Assembly: GCA_964432875.1 (NCBI GenBank)
Contig: CAYSPJ010000021.1
Span: 1 to 53,902, forward strand
DNA: 53,902 bases
Direction of reading: 5' to 3'
Source: JACJYE01 sp964432875
Lineage (GTDB): Bacteria > Bacteroidota > Bacteroidia > Chitinophagales > Saprospiraceae
The notes under the pieces were generated by a model. That model made no database searches, had not been told where the DNA came from, and saw nothing but the letters and a program-made list of their open reading frames with translations. Shown one piece after another: positions 26,401 through 34,328 of this stretch. Numbering within the stretch: position 1 is the first letter of the stretch; each line of letters begins with the position of its first letter. The position numbers and the translations under genes are program-made.

Positions 26401-26583
26401 TACAATAGATTTAATCAGACGGTCTGACAAACCGTCATTGACAGAGTAGTGCTCACGGGGTAGTGACCAAGGCTGCCCCGTGAGGTACAAGCACGACAGG
26501 AGCAGGGCGAACATTACTCCCCATTTGCGGGTACTCTTCGGCAAAGTTGCACGGGCTAAAGTAAATATTTTTGTGTCCCCCAT
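23431..26583 (-). CDS. Sensor histidine kinase with periplasmic Reg_prop domain
   Basis: The 1050-residue kinase has an N-terminal signal/TM segment (WGVMFALLLSCLYLTG), a large periplasmic region of two-component-regulator propeller repeats (LWLGTANGLNRFDG, MLWIGTENGLYKID, HLWLGTTNGLNILD, YWISTYNGLSYYD), a Y_Y_Y domain (LLEGYDKEW), a second TM (LLSLIIILLVGFVFFKY) and a HisKA_3 dimerisation domain whose phosphoacceptor His is in SDLHDEVSG about 205 residues from the end. It finishes with a HATPase domain (GQGLDNMRLRAERIGAEL). ATG 26583 is preferred to 26646. It follows the response regulator and should phosphorylate it. Confidence 0.9.
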   Translation of the reverse strand: MGDTKIFTLARATLPKSTRKWGVMFALLLSCLYLTGQPWSLPREHYSVNDGLSDRLIKSIVQTKEGLLWLGTANGLNRFDGYEFLVFDNHPGNELNISGANISKLQLEKNGYIVISYKGNSMLFDILIPETLEVRPVSLLPEFGIEGLPRLVTVNAQGEILVVAIDSKNTNIYRYISANQFEKLASIQEQHRVKSVTVHLLQLDEQRFMLNDSEKGLRIYDAKRNSLKVFERTDIEGLDDSAPYPGTAYFLHQDRNGKVWFSLQGYKGAYYYQPGDTILRHLCQLPQQTYYTSIWEDEAGNVMLSSTSAARDLYPTDGLYCLRPDGKVTDFSYFLDLSRYIVSVFGKDFFQTVFLGIDTGLKIVQNQQSKVIKYLAKNLSADRRGAVMRGIATDGERFIYIAREVGPWYELDIQTGFLDTLRFIDERSGRSVEMSCTGNLQMDEQGNLWGISCLGAATLGGRLHCYNIHTCKFQTYEFEYRFSSFTLSQDGLIWLCAEPTDARGALVSFNPKTERFESFTDKEGQNPLRNANPYFILESRDEMLWIGTENGLYKIDRKARFPKVYQAYKGKGSNGLSSNIIYAVHEDQKGHLWLGTTNGLNILDPTTDTFEQYSRADGLASNTVCGILPDEFGNYWISTYNGLSYYDRKAGLFRNFYTTDGLSHDEFNRFSYLRGPDGRFYFGGVNGINVFHDKDLLIHAQAPPVVLTKISIYNSRLNQTFVQNANLSDLKELVISPHDSYFTIHFTLPKYKNTRRNRYQALLEGYDKEWASTSNSLRLNKLPPGKYTLRVKATDANGNQSSKELAIPILVKPAFYQTVWFKLLSLIIILLVGFVFFKYRLERHLEMERIRTKLSSDLHDEVSGLLSNIALQTDILQSSTQDMQSKERLKYIGEVSRKAMSKMSDVIWSIDSRRDRVEDLLHRMQEHADEVLLPLDITLEMHIGKLDRQRKMPVVLRQNLYFIFKEAINNIAKHSSASRAVVKFYHEGSEFFLLIQDNGKTAHQAEEKQNNKNGQGLDNMRLRAERIGAELSFLPHDNGFQVTIRGKRFC

Positions 26584-26661
26584 GGTTAGGCACTCCTGAT
26601 TATACGTAGTTTTCTGGGCACAAAATACACTGATTATATGATACAATGACAGGCTGGCTGC

Positions 26662-27303
26662 TTAAATTTTCCCTTCCATCCGCATACGGATGACATCGGC
26701 CTTGCAGTTGACATGTAGCTTGCGGTAAATTTTCTTGATGTGATCGCGTACTGTTTCTATGGATATTTCCATCTGGTCGGCAATCATTTTATAGGCGAGG
26801 CCTTTAACCAGATGCTGGACGATTTCCTCTTGTTTTTTCGTCAGGATAGCGTTTTTTTGTTTGGGAGGAAGTCCTGAGATGTAATCGAAGAACTTACGAG
26901 CAATCGATGGCGGCATGTAAGACCCGCCGCCTCTCACCATCAGTATGGTCTCTTTGATTTCCTGAAGGCGGGCCCGTTTAGTCAGATAGGCATCCGCACC
27001 GGCTTGTATAGCTCGGAAAATGCGGTCGGGTTCGTCATAGGAGGTCAACATCACTATATCCATCTCCGGGAACTGCTCCCTGAACTTTATGATGCCATCC
27101 AGCCCAGACATCCCGCCGGGCAGGCCAATATCTAAGAGGACGAGATGAGGGGGCGATTCCGGATTGACCGCATCAAGGAATGCTTCGACCGAGTTGGCGC
27201 TGAGTATTTCGCTAAACTCCTCTTGTTCCTGGAAAAAACTTTTTAAACCTTCCCGGTAATCCGGTTCATCTTCGATAATGCCAAGTATAGTTTTTGTGTC
27301 CAA
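26662..27303 (-). CDS. NarL/LuxR-family response regulator
   Basis: The 213-residue protein has a receiver domain with acidic pocket E11/D12, phosphoacceptor D58 (LVLLDIGLPG) and Lys in YLTKRA. The C-terminal LuxR-type helix-turn-helix is around residues 152-205 (ILTKKQEEIVQHLVKGLAYK then ISIETVRDHIKKIYRKLHV). It precedes the Reg_prop kinase in the same operon, with 78 nt between. The target genes are unknown. Confidence 0.92.
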   Translation of the reverse strand: MDTKTILGIIEDEPDYREGLKSFFQEQEEFSEILSANSVEAFLDAVNPESPPHLVLLDIGLPGGMSGLDGIIKFREQFPEMDIVMLTSYDEPDRIFRAIQAGADAYLTKRARLQEIKETILMVRGGGSYMPPSIARKFFDYISGLPPKQKNAILTKKQEEIVQHLVKGLAYKMIADQMEISIETVRDHIKKIYRKLHVNCKADVIRMRMEGKI

Positions 27304-27460
27304 GTGTTTAGTTTTTTCGCTCCAAAAGAAATTGGCAAATAGCCGTTTTGAGCTGATTTGATTCTAAAATAATTGGATGAGCAACAAAATAGTTTAATGG
27401 ATAGGGCTGTTTTTACCGTTAAATTTCGAATGTTGCTGCTATTTCCAACCTGACTGAAAG

Positions 27461-27468
27461 TATCTTTG
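27461..27468 (+). promoter_or_regulatory. Promoter -7 box for ketoacyl synthase
   Basis: TATCTTTG matches TAnnTTTG about 97 nt before ATG 27566. The -33 region is poor. Confidence 0.4.
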
Positions 27469-27565
27469 ATTCTGCTTTGTAAATTGCAATAAAATTTCGA
27501 TTTTTCCGGCAGGTATTGAAATGCATATTCAATGATCGATTCCAAATTCTTTTAAAAAGCAACCT

Positions 27566-28633
27566 ATGTTACGTTCAAAAATTGGCGGCATCGGCTACTA
27601 TGTGCCGGAGAAAATAGTCACTAACCATGATCTTGAAAAAGTTATGGACACTACCGATGAGTGGATTCAGGAGCGCACCGGTATCCAAGAACGCCGCTAT
27701 GGCCAAAAGCACTACGAGACGACGACGACGATGGCTGCTCGCGCCTCCGTGATCGCCATCGAGCGGGCGGGCATCCAGAAAGAGGACATAGACTTCATTA
27801 TTTTTGCCACCCTGAGCCCGGATTATTATTTCCCCGGCTGTGGTGTCTTGCTTCAACGCGAATTGGGCATCACCCGCACCGAAGCCGGGGCCTTGGATGT
27901 GCGCAACCAATGCTCTGGCTTTGTCTATGGCCTGTCTATCGCTGATCAGTTCATCCGCAGCGGCATGTACAAGAACATCCTGCTAGTCGGCTCAGAAATG
28001 CATTCGATGGGGCTGGACTTCACCAACGATGGGCGTAACGTGACCGTTATCTTTGGAGACGGGGCCGGCGCGGTGGTCATCCAACCTACTGAAGCGGAAG
28101 GGCAGGGGCTTTTGGCTACCTGTCTGCATTCGGATGGCACCCATGCTGAAAGGCTTGCTTTCGTCAATCCTGGCGCACATGGCGGTTATCATGCCGAAAA
28201 ACAGGGCGAGCAGATTGATTTTGGCTATCCCGAGGCGGAGTATGGGGAAATGTTTATTACTCAGCACATGATGGACAAGAGGATGTTATTTCCCTACATG
28301 GACGGGCCTTTCGTCTTCAAAATGGCGGTGCAAAAGTTCCCCGAAGCTATCCATGAAGTACTGCAAAAAGCCGGGCTGACCGCCCAGGACATTGATATGA
28401 TGGTGCCGCATCAAGCCAACCTGCGTATAAGCCAGTTTGTACAAAAGAAATTAGGCTTGGCCGATCACCAGATATGGAATAACATCCAGCGTTATGGTAA
28501 TACTACCGCTGCTTCCATCCCCATCGCCCTATGTGAGGCCTACGAAGCCGGTGCGGTCAAGCCAGGCAGTCTGGTCTGCTTGGCAGCTTTTGGCAGTGGG
28601 TTTACCTGGGGCGCGGCATTACTGCGCTGGTAG
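27566..28633 (+). CDS. Ketoacyl-ACP synthase III (FabH-like)
   Basis: The 355-residue thiolase-fold enzyme has the full triad: Cys in NQCSGFVYGL near residue 114, His in PHQANLRI near 279 and Asn in YGNTTAASIP near 312. It condenses an acyl-CoA with malonyl-ACP. It is longer than E. coli FabH (about 317), with extra sequence near residues 195-240 (HAERLAFVNPGAHGGYHAEK), like the FabH variants that act on special acyl chains. No fatty-acid genes are adjacent, so a role in branched-chain or secondary lipid synthesis is as likely as housekeeping. Confidence 0.88.
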   Translation: MLRSKIGGIGYYVPEKIVTNHDLEKVMDTTDEWIQERTGIQERRYGQKHYETTTTMAARASVIAIERAGIQKEDIDFIIFATLSPDYYFPGCGVLLQRELGITRTEAGALDVRNQCSGFVYGLSIADQFIRSGMYKNILLVGSEMHSMGLDFTNDGRNVTVIFGDGAGAVVIQPTEAEGQGLLATCLHSDGTHAERLAFVNPGAHGGYHAEKQGEQIDFGYPEAEYGEMFITQHMMDKRMLFPYMDGPFVFKMAVQKFPEAIHEVLQKAGLTAQDIDMMVPHQANLRISQFVQKKLGLADHQIWNNIQRYGNTTAASIPIALCEAYEAGAVKPGSLVCLAAFGSGFTWGAALLRW

Positions 28634-28725
28634 GGTAGGGAGGTGGTTTGTGCAGATATATAAGTTATAATAAAAGCTGGTCAAAAAAGACAACTGGCCC
28701 ACTTGGCGTTAGTAGGTAAAAAAGT

Positions 28726-29271
28726 ATGATGAAAGAAAAAACGTGGTTCTTCCTGTCCGCCCTGATCCTGCTGGCAGCTCAAGGTGCGTGGGCACAAAAG
28801 CCGCCAGAAACGGAAGCCGAATTTGACAAAGGCTATACGATGCGCATCAACATGGAGTCCATCAACGGAGTCTTTATCCCCCGCGACCTCGGCGACGCCT
28901 TTGTCCAGCTCCACAAATTGGTGGATCGCGATTCTAAAGCGAAGTTCAAAAGCTTGCCAGAGGATGCTGCAGTGAGCAAACTCCACTTTAGCTTGGGGCG
29001 CTGGATCATTCAAAACTGGGGCTTTTACGAAGGCTCCCGCCTTTCTCACGCCCTGCGCCAGATGGGGTTACATCATCCCGATGACATGGCGCGTTTCATC
29101 ATCCGCTCTTTTCATCGCAGCCTCAACCAAAAGCCGATCGACGCCAAAGAACAGGTGGCGGCTCTGCAGGCCCAGCGGCAAAAGGAACGCGAAGAGCGCT
29201 TGTTGAAAGGTGATGTCATCCATCAGGAAAAACGCCCGGCTAAGGCTGGCGGCGGCGGCAACAAGCCCTGA
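28726..29271 (+). CDS. DUF6794 domain protein, exported
   Basis: The 181-residue protein has a signal peptide (FFLSALILLAAQGAWA) and a DUF6794-type domain: a long helix LGDAFVQLHKLVDRDSKAKF, then AVSKLHFSLGRWIIQNW, GFYEGSRLSHALRQMG and LHHPDDMARFIIRSFHR. The C-terminal tail is basic and Gly-rich (KRPAKAGGGGNKP). The function of the domain is unknown. ATG at codon 2 is equally possible. Confidence 0.75.
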   Translation: MMKEKTWFFLSALILLAAQGAWAQKPPETEAEFDKGYTMRINMESINGVFIPRDLGDAFVQLHKLVDRDSKAKFKSLPEDAAVSKLHFSLGRWIIQNWGFYEGSRLSHALRQMGLHHPDDMARFIIRSFHRSLNQKPIDAKEQVAALQAQRQKEREERLLKGDVIHQEKRPAKAGGGGNKP

Positions 29272-29507
29272 TGCTTTGGGAGCCCCTGCACTGGCTTGTG
29301 GCCTCTTTCCCTGCAAATTGCGTTGCTCGCCAGTTGCGTATAGATATGGCTATGCTCTGATTCCCTTCCCCGGGCTTGAATGGCACCTTTTTAAGCAGAG
29401 AAATCGCAGTTGCTTAAATCCCCAGGCAGGGGCTAACCCTTTAGTAGCTGCCGTAGCATATAGGAGGTATTCGCTGCCCGAGGCTCAAACAGCCAGAGCC
29501 GAGCTGG

Positions 29508-31958
29508 TTATTTAAGAAACTCCTGGATTTCCCCGGCCACTTTGTCCGCGCATTCCCACTGAGCAAAGTGGCCGCAGTTGGAAAGCAAGGATAGTTGGCT
29601 ATCCGCTATGGCTTTGGCGCCTATCTCTGCCACCATACGGGTATTGAGCGTGGGGTGGAGCAATTTATTGGGGATGAGCTGATCGTTTTGACCGAAGACG
29701 ATCAGGGTAGGCAGTTTCAAGTCTAAGAGGCGCGGCAGCACGGGTTCGTCAAGCATGGCGGCAGTACAGCGCGGAATAAGCCGACAGTAGTAGTCAAAGT
29801 CTTGAGCCTGTTGTGTCAGTGCCAAGCGGTCTTCCAGCATGAAGTGAGCATCTGGGGGGAATTCCGTAAAATTAGCTTCGATATTGCGCTTGATCTGTTC
29901 CACCGACAAATCCCTGATCACCTTTGGCGTGAAGAGTTTGCGCAACAACTGCCGGGCTACCTTATTAAAGGACTCAAACCCTGCGGGCGCGATTAGGATC
30001 AACTTTTCAAATAGCTCAGGGCGTTGCAGCGCTGCCGTCATCGCTACCAGGCCGCCCATCGAGTGCCCAACCAAAATGGGCCGTTCCAAGCCCAATTGTT
30101 CAGCTGCCTCAATCGCTTTGGCAGCGAAAAAAGCCATGCTGATTGGATAATCGCCCTTGCTAGAACTGGCATAGCCCGGAAAATCCATTGCCACGCAGCG
30201 GTACTGGCCGGAGAGCTCATGAATGAGTTTAAACCAGCCCTTGTAGTTGCTGCCCAGGCCGTGCAATAAGAGCAAGGTTTTTGGGCCTTGCCCCTGATCT
30301 ACGTAGCCAATCTCGATGCCGTCGGGCAATACGAGTGATTGGTGTGCATAGCGTATAGCTGCAGGCAGGCTTTCTTTGCGGGGCAGGTGTTGAACGGTGG
30401 TTGCTACAGCTACAGCTGTAGCTGTGCTCGCAGCTGGTGGCCTTATCTCGGCACCTGGCGCCCGGCGACGGCTCAATACAAAGTACAGCGTGAGCCCCAC
30501 AGCCAGCGAAGCTAATATTGCAAAAGTGGCGGCGATGGCTGGGTTGCGCACTTCTGCCTGCATGTACCAGCTGATACCGCCATAGTAGGTGGCGAAATGA
30601 ACAACTACGGCAGTAATGGAGGCCGCCACCGGTGCTGCCCGGGGCACATCGCGGAAGTAAATGCCGAGCAGTACCGGCACAAATGCCGCCGAGAAATAGG
30701 CATAGACCCCATTTTGCGCAAAAATACCCACGCTCAGGCTCGGATTGATTAGTTGGTCATACGATAAAAGGATAGCCGTTGCCGCCAAAGCGATAATCAC
30801 TGCTTTGTTGATGGCGATGAGCCGACGCATCCGGGGCGTGCCTTCTCCCAGGCGCTTGCCCGCAATATGCTCGATAATATCGGAGGTCACCGTAGTAGAG
30901 AGCGATTGTATTAAGCCTTCCAAAGTGGAAAGCCCGGCAGAAAGCAGCCCCAGGATAACGATCAATCCAATAATGACGGGGAATTCCGTCACGACATAAG
31001 CCGGGATGATGCCATCCATCTTCAATAGTGCTCCGTTGGCCATCAAATCGGGAAACGTCAGGCGGGCGTACAAACCAGTCAATACTACCGCAAAAAAGAT
31101 GGCTTCTACCAGGATTGCGGTCACCAGATAGCGGTTTACGTCGCGCTCTTCTTTTAGCAGTAGCGATTTGGTGATGATATGCGGCTGGCACACGATGGCC
31201 ACGCCGACCACCAAGTTGCAGAAAACGATTTCGAAGTAATCGCGGAATAAGAAACTTTGGGGGTTCACTGGCGCCACTAGCAGCGGGTCGATTGCCGCCA
31301 GCTTGTCAATGAAGCCGTTTACGCCTTCCCGAAAGTGTTCATGGCCAGAGGTCAGTAGGATAAAGGCCACAATCAGCATCAATACGGCTTGTATGGTATT
31401 GGTATAAACCATAGAATTGGCACCACCAAACATCATATACCCAAAAACGAATACCACCAGGCCGATTAGGACGTACAACTCGTCCATATTCAGAGCATTG
31501 GCCATCACTTTGGTCATGCCTACACAGATGAGCACGATGAAAGTGATCAGCAATAGAGAAAGGACGCCAAAAAAGAGTGCGTAGCTCTTGCTGCCGTAAC
31601 GCTTGCCGATCCATTGTGCCATCGTCAGCGCTTTGACCGAAGCCCCGTGCTTGCGAAAGCTCTTGGTCAGTATAGTCAAGGAAATAAAAACACCAATTGG
31701 CATAACGATAGCAAAGGCGATGATGCCGCTGAAGCCATATAAGGCGATGAAGCCCGGGTTGATGATAAACGTAGCCGCACTCGTAATCGAGGCTGCCAGT
31801 GATAGGCCGACTACGACAGGCGAAAACTGCATACTGCCCAGCGCATAGTCCGCCATGGATGTGGTACGCATGGCGCCACGGATGACGAAGAACAAAATGA
31901 TCGTAGCGTAGATGATGAGCAGGCCGGTAGTGGCCCATACTAGTTCCTGTGATGCCAT
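29508..31958 (-). CDS. Sodium/solute symporter fused to alpha/beta hydrolase
   Basis: One continuous 816-residue frame joins two full domains. Residues 1 to about 500 form an SSS-family (PanF/PutP-like) sodium symporter with about 13 membrane spans, including GGANSMVYTNTIQAVLM and GLLSAGLSTLEGLIQSLSTT. A linker near 505-540 is Ala/Thr-rich (AASTATAVAVATTV). Residues from about 545 form an alpha/beta hydrolase: oxyanion strand LLLHGLGSNYKGW, nucleophile elbow GHSMGG (Ser near 633), acid in FGQNDQLIP and His in SNCGHFAQWE. Family topology would place the hydrolase in the cytoplasm, at the exit of the transporter. The substrate is unknown; an imported ester or lactone is a natural guess. A minus-strand -7 box lies at 31996-32003. 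Confidence 0.88.
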   Translation of the reverse strand: MASQELVWATTGLLIIYATIILFFVIRGAMRTTSMADYALGSMQFSPVVVGLSLAASITSAATFIINPGFIALYGFSGIIAFAIVMPIGVFISLTILTKSFRKHGASVKALTMAQWIGKRYGSKSYALFFGVLSLLLITFIVLICVGMTKVMANALNMDELYVLIGLVVFVFGYMMFGGANSMVYTNTIQAVLMLIVAFILLTSGHEHFREGVNGFIDKLAAIDPLLVAPVNPQSFLFRDYFEIVFCNLVVGVAIVCQPHIITKSLLLKEERDVNRYLVTAILVEAIFFAVVLTGLYARLTFPDLMANGALLKMDGIIPAYVVTEFPVIIGLIVILGLLSAGLSTLEGLIQSLSTTVTSDIIEHIAGKRLGEGTPRMRRLIAINKAVIIALAATAILLSYDQLINPSLSVGIFAQNGVYAYFSAAFVPVLLGIYFRDVPRAAPVAASITAVVVHFATYYGGISWYMQAEVRNPAIAATFAILASLAVGLTLYFVLSRRRAPGAEIRPPAASTATAVAVATTVQHLPRKESLPAAIRYAHQSLVLPDGIEIGYVDQGQGPKTLLLLHGLGSNYKGWFKLIHELSGQYRCVAMDFPGYASSSKGDYPISMAFFAAKAIEAAEQLGLERPILVGHSMGGLVAMTAALQRPELFEKLILIAPAGFESFNKVARQLLRKLFTPKVIRDLSVEQIKRNIEANFTEFPPDAHFMLEDRLALTQQAQDFDYYCRLIPRCTAAMLDEPVLPRLLDLKLPTLIVFGQNDQLIPNKLLHPTLNTRMVAEIGAKAIADSQLSLLSNCGHFAQWECADKVAGEIQEFLK

Positions 31959-31995
31959 GAGGTGTCAACTTTTAGCTAAATAAAGCAATCGCTTC

Positions 31996-32003
31996 CAAAG
32001 ATA
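31996..32003 (-). promoter_or_regulatory. Promoter -7 box for symporter-hydrolase
   Basis: On the minus strand the bases read TATCTTTG, matching TAnnTTTG, 38 nt before ATG 31958. The -33 region (TGTG at the right distance) is imperfect. Confidence 0.45.
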
Positions 32004-32194
32004 AGGAGGGATATTGTATCACAGGCGTAAAATACTAGGGTAGACTTAAAGGCGCGCAGGCTGGGGTATTGGGTGCAAGCAAGCAATCCATAGTTTTTAG
32101 CGTGTTGAAAAACAAGCTTTTGTTGTTGTATGCTTCCTGTTTCATTACATTATTTATTGCGGTTGACTAAGATTGCATTTTATTCCGTAGAATT

Positions 32195-33214
32195 TTACGA
32201 ATTGGGCTGAGCAGCCTTTTCCATATCCCGCCGCACCTCGGAAACGAGCTCAACGGGCTTAGAAAGCAAGTTGGCGATATACTCGTCGCTCGCTTCTGGC
32301 AAGTGCACCATTACTGAACGGATGTTAGCCCTGGATTCGAGGTCGATGCCTTCACTCTTGCCTTCCAGTTTGCCTTCCAGTTTGCCTTCTAGCTTGCCTT
32401 TCAGCTTGCCTTCTTCGTATGCTTCAATTTTAACTTCTTCTATGACACTCATGGCTTGATTGGTTAAGTTTAAAGGTTTGAGTAATTGTTTGGCTTCTTC
32501 CCACTTTAGAGCTTTCAAACTCTGCAGGTACCGAAGGAGCCGCTGTAGTATACCGATTCGCTCCTCCTCGGTTAAGCCCTCGTCCGATTCCACAAAATTA
32601 ATGAATTCCAGTAAATTTGTCAAGAGGTAATCGCGTTCCAGGCGGTGTTTCATCAGCAGCAGTGCCGCTCTAAGGAAGCTGGAACGGAAGCGCCGTATAT
32701 GCTCGTCGGGCATTTCCGATAAGTCAATAAGGAGATAGCCGCCCGTTGGGGTAAAAGGGTTGAAGGCTGCGACCCAGCCGTTCAGGTAGCTGCTCCAAGG
32801 TTTAGTTTTCCAGCGTTCCTGCCCATGATAGATCACCACAGGTACGATCGGGCTAGGCTCATGGCCCTTGCTCTGCACTTGGGCAGACCAGATTTGATGC
32901 TGATAGTGCATGATTTGGAAGGGCGGGTAATCTGGCACGTTGGATTTGTGCTCTAGGATTAATGGCACCTTCACCGCCTTCTTCAAGACGGATTCGCACT
33001 CCATGACGATATCGGCCATGCTGGCCGCCAATTGCTCGTCTACGAAGCTATCGCCAGTGATCCGCAGGCTAGACAAATCGAGTGCTTCTAGTAGTTGCTG
33101 CGGGGCGCATTCCTGGAGCACCTCTGCTACGTGAGCGGGTGTCCTGAACACGGCCTTGAAGAGCCGGTCGTCAGGTTGATGGGCGGGTTTGGGGGGATTT
33201 CGTTCATGCTGCAT
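32195..33214 (-). CDS. Rpn-family PD-(D/E)XK nuclease/transposase-like protein
   Basis: The 339-residue protein belongs to the Rpn (RpnA-like, formerly PD-(D/E)XK transposase) family: HQPDDRLFKAVFRTPAHVAE at the N-terminus, the acidic DIVMECE, and the catalytic E-x-K in LILEHKS near residue 91, then PVVIYHGQERW. Near residue 270 it carries a repeat KGKLEGKLEGKLEGKSEG encoded by a 12-bp tandem repeat. The family promotes RecA-independent recombination in E. coli. ATG 33214 (MQHERNPPK) is preferred over the longer frame. Bacteroidota genomes often carry many copies. Confidence 0.88.
   Translation of the reverse strand: MQHERNPPKPAHQPDDRLFKAVFRTPAHVAEVLQECAPQQLLEALDLSSLRITGDSFVDEQLAASMADIVMECESVLKKAVKVPLILEHKSNVPDYPPFQIMHYQHQIWSAQVQSKGHEPSPIVPVVIYHGQERWKTKPWSSYLNGWVAAFNPFTPTGGYLLIDLSEMPDEHIRRFRSSFLRAALLLMKHRLERDYLLTNLLEFINFVESDEGLTEEERIGILQRLLRYLQSLKALKWEEAKQLLKPLNLTNQAMSVIEEVKIEAYEEGKLKGKLEGKLEGKLEGKSEGIDLESRANIRSVMVHLPEASDEYIANLLSKPVELVSEVRRDMEKAAQPNS
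32357..32416. repeat. 12-bp in-frame tandem repeat in Rpn gene
   Basis: Five consecutive 12-bp units (CTTGCCTTCCAG and variants on the plus strand) encode the four-residue repeat (E/K)GKL on the minus strand. Because the unit is a multiple of three, copy-number changes would keep the frame and lengthen or shorten the charged helix. Confidence 0.9.
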
Positions 33215-33336
33215 AAGTATTGCATTGTAGATATATAGCCATGGAGCCGGCAGCAGCTCAAAGGTGAAGCAATTGCGCACAAAGGATGAAAACCCAGCCC
33301 CGGCTCGCGCCGCAGGCTGGGCTTCCTGCCTCCTCC

Positions 33337-33678
33337 CTACTGCTCCTTGCTGCTCAGCAATGTAAAATCGCTGACGACGACTTCAGTGATGTAGCGGCGG
33401 ATGCCGTCCTTGTCTTCATAGCTGCGATGAGTGAGCTTGCCGCGCACGGCTATCTCCTTGCCCTTTTTACAAAAGCTACCGATGGTTTCGGCTAGCTTGC
33501 CCCAAGCGGCGCAGCGGTGCCATTCCGTTGTAGTGATGCGCTCACCTCCTTGGTTGCGGTAGGCTTCGTTGGTTGCCAGGGAAAATTTAGCGACTTTGTT
33601 GCCGTTGGGCGTGATGGCTAGTTCGGGGTCCTGCCCCAAGTTTCCAATCAACATGACGCTGTTTCTGATGCTGTTCAT
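33337..33678 (-). CDS. ssb: Single-stranded DNA-binding protein, tail-less (ssb copy 1)
   Basis: The 113-residue protein is an OB-fold SSB: NSVMLIGNLGQDPELAIT, FSLATNEAYR, TTEWHRCAAWGKLAE and KEIAVRGKLTHRSYEDKDG. ATG 33678 (MNSIRNSV) is the family start. It ends VVSDFTLLSSKEQ right after the OB fold, so the Gly/Pro-rich linker and the acidic C-terminal tip (DDDIPF) that recruits repair proteins are missing. It lies 123 nt downstream of a second SSB on the same strand. Confidence 0.93.
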   Translation of the reverse strand: MNSIRNSVMLIGNLGQDPELAITPNGNKVAKFSLATNEAYRNQGGERITTTEWHRCAAWGKLAETIGSFCKKGKEIAVRGKLTHRSYEDKDGIRRYITEVVVSDFTLLSSKEQ

Positions 33679-33801
33679 AATCCTGAGTTTTTTTGGTTTT
33701 GACAATTGTTTCCCTCCCGCCGACCTGTAAGGACGAGGGCAATGGTTGAAACATAGCTGAAATGTTAATGACAATATGCGTCGGCGCCGTTTCAGGCGTG
33801 T

Positions 33802-34131
33802 TTAGTTCAGCGGGATGAATTCACTGACGACGACTTCGGAAATGTAGCGTTTCTGACCATCCTGGCCTTCGTAGCTGCGGTGGGCGAGCTTGCCTTGAAC
33901 GGCTACCTCTTTCCCTTTCTTGAGCAGCACCTGCATGATTTCGGCTACTTTACCCCAGCCTACCAGATGGTGCCATTGCACATCGACCACTTTCTCCCCT
34001 TCCGGATTCTTATACACCTCTTTGGTGGCGATGACCGCCCGGGCGATGGCATTGCCGTTTTCCAGTTCTTTGTAATCCACCTCTTTACCGAGGCGCCCGA
34101 TCAATTGCACTTTGTTGCGTAAGTTGTTCAT
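33802..34131 (-). CDS. ssb: Single-stranded DNA-binding protein, tail-less (ssb copy 2)
   Basis: The 109-residue OB-fold SSB (NKVQLIGRLGKEVDYKEL, VDVQWHHLVGWGKVAEIM, KEVAVQGKLAHRSYEGQDG) ends at VVVSEFIPLN, again with no acidic tail. It is clearly related to the neighbouring copy but divergent. It is the first gene of the ssb-ssb run and faces recD2 across a shared regulatory region, suggesting joint control of DNA-repair functions. Confidence 0.93.
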   Translation of the reverse strand: MNNLRNKVQLIGRLGKEVDYKELENGNAIARAVIATKEVYKNPEGEKVVDVQWHHLVGWGKVAEIMQVLLKKGKEVAVQGKLAHRSYEGQDGQKRYISEVVVSEFIPLN

Positions 34132-34226
34132 GACTTAATTCATTTTGAAGTTAACGATTTAGGTTGAAGCGCCGGCCAGTGCTGCCGACGGTCAAATGAT
34201 GACGCTGCAAAGATGTGGGCACACTC

Positions 34227-34234
34227 CAAAATTA
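34227..34234 (-). promoter_or_regulatory. Promoter -7 box for ssb pair
   Basis: On the minus strand the bases read TAATTTTG, matching TAnnTTTG, 96 nt before the ssb ATG at 34131. Its -33 position falls at the edge of the AAACGTTT array, so array binding could block or help it. Confidence 0.45.
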
Positions 34235-34244
34235 TCCGTGTATT

Positions 34245-34319
34245 AAACGTTTACTGCCGTAAGTAAACGTTTTTAAACGTTTTTAAACGTTTTTAAACGT
34301 TTTTAAACGTTTGTAAACG
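34245..34319. repeat. Phased array of AAACGTTT palindromes (operator-like)
   Basis: The 8-bp palindrome AAACGTTT occurs at 34245, 34265, 34275, 34285, 34295 and 34305, with a degenerate copy at 34315. All are exact multiples of 10 bp apart; only the 34255 position is blank. Spacing of about one helical turn puts every site on the same DNA face. The array fills the divergent spacer between ssb-ssb and recD2 and ends just before the recD2 -33 box. It looks like a cooperative operator; iteron-like or bent-DNA roles are alternatives. Confidence 0.85.
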
Positions 34320-34328
34320 GCTTTTGTG

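Noticed and set aside
27243..27545. Minus-strand frame of 100 codons upstream of the response regulator
   Set aside because: Composition is unlike a gene and it overlaps the regulator's start; it occupies the promoter region.
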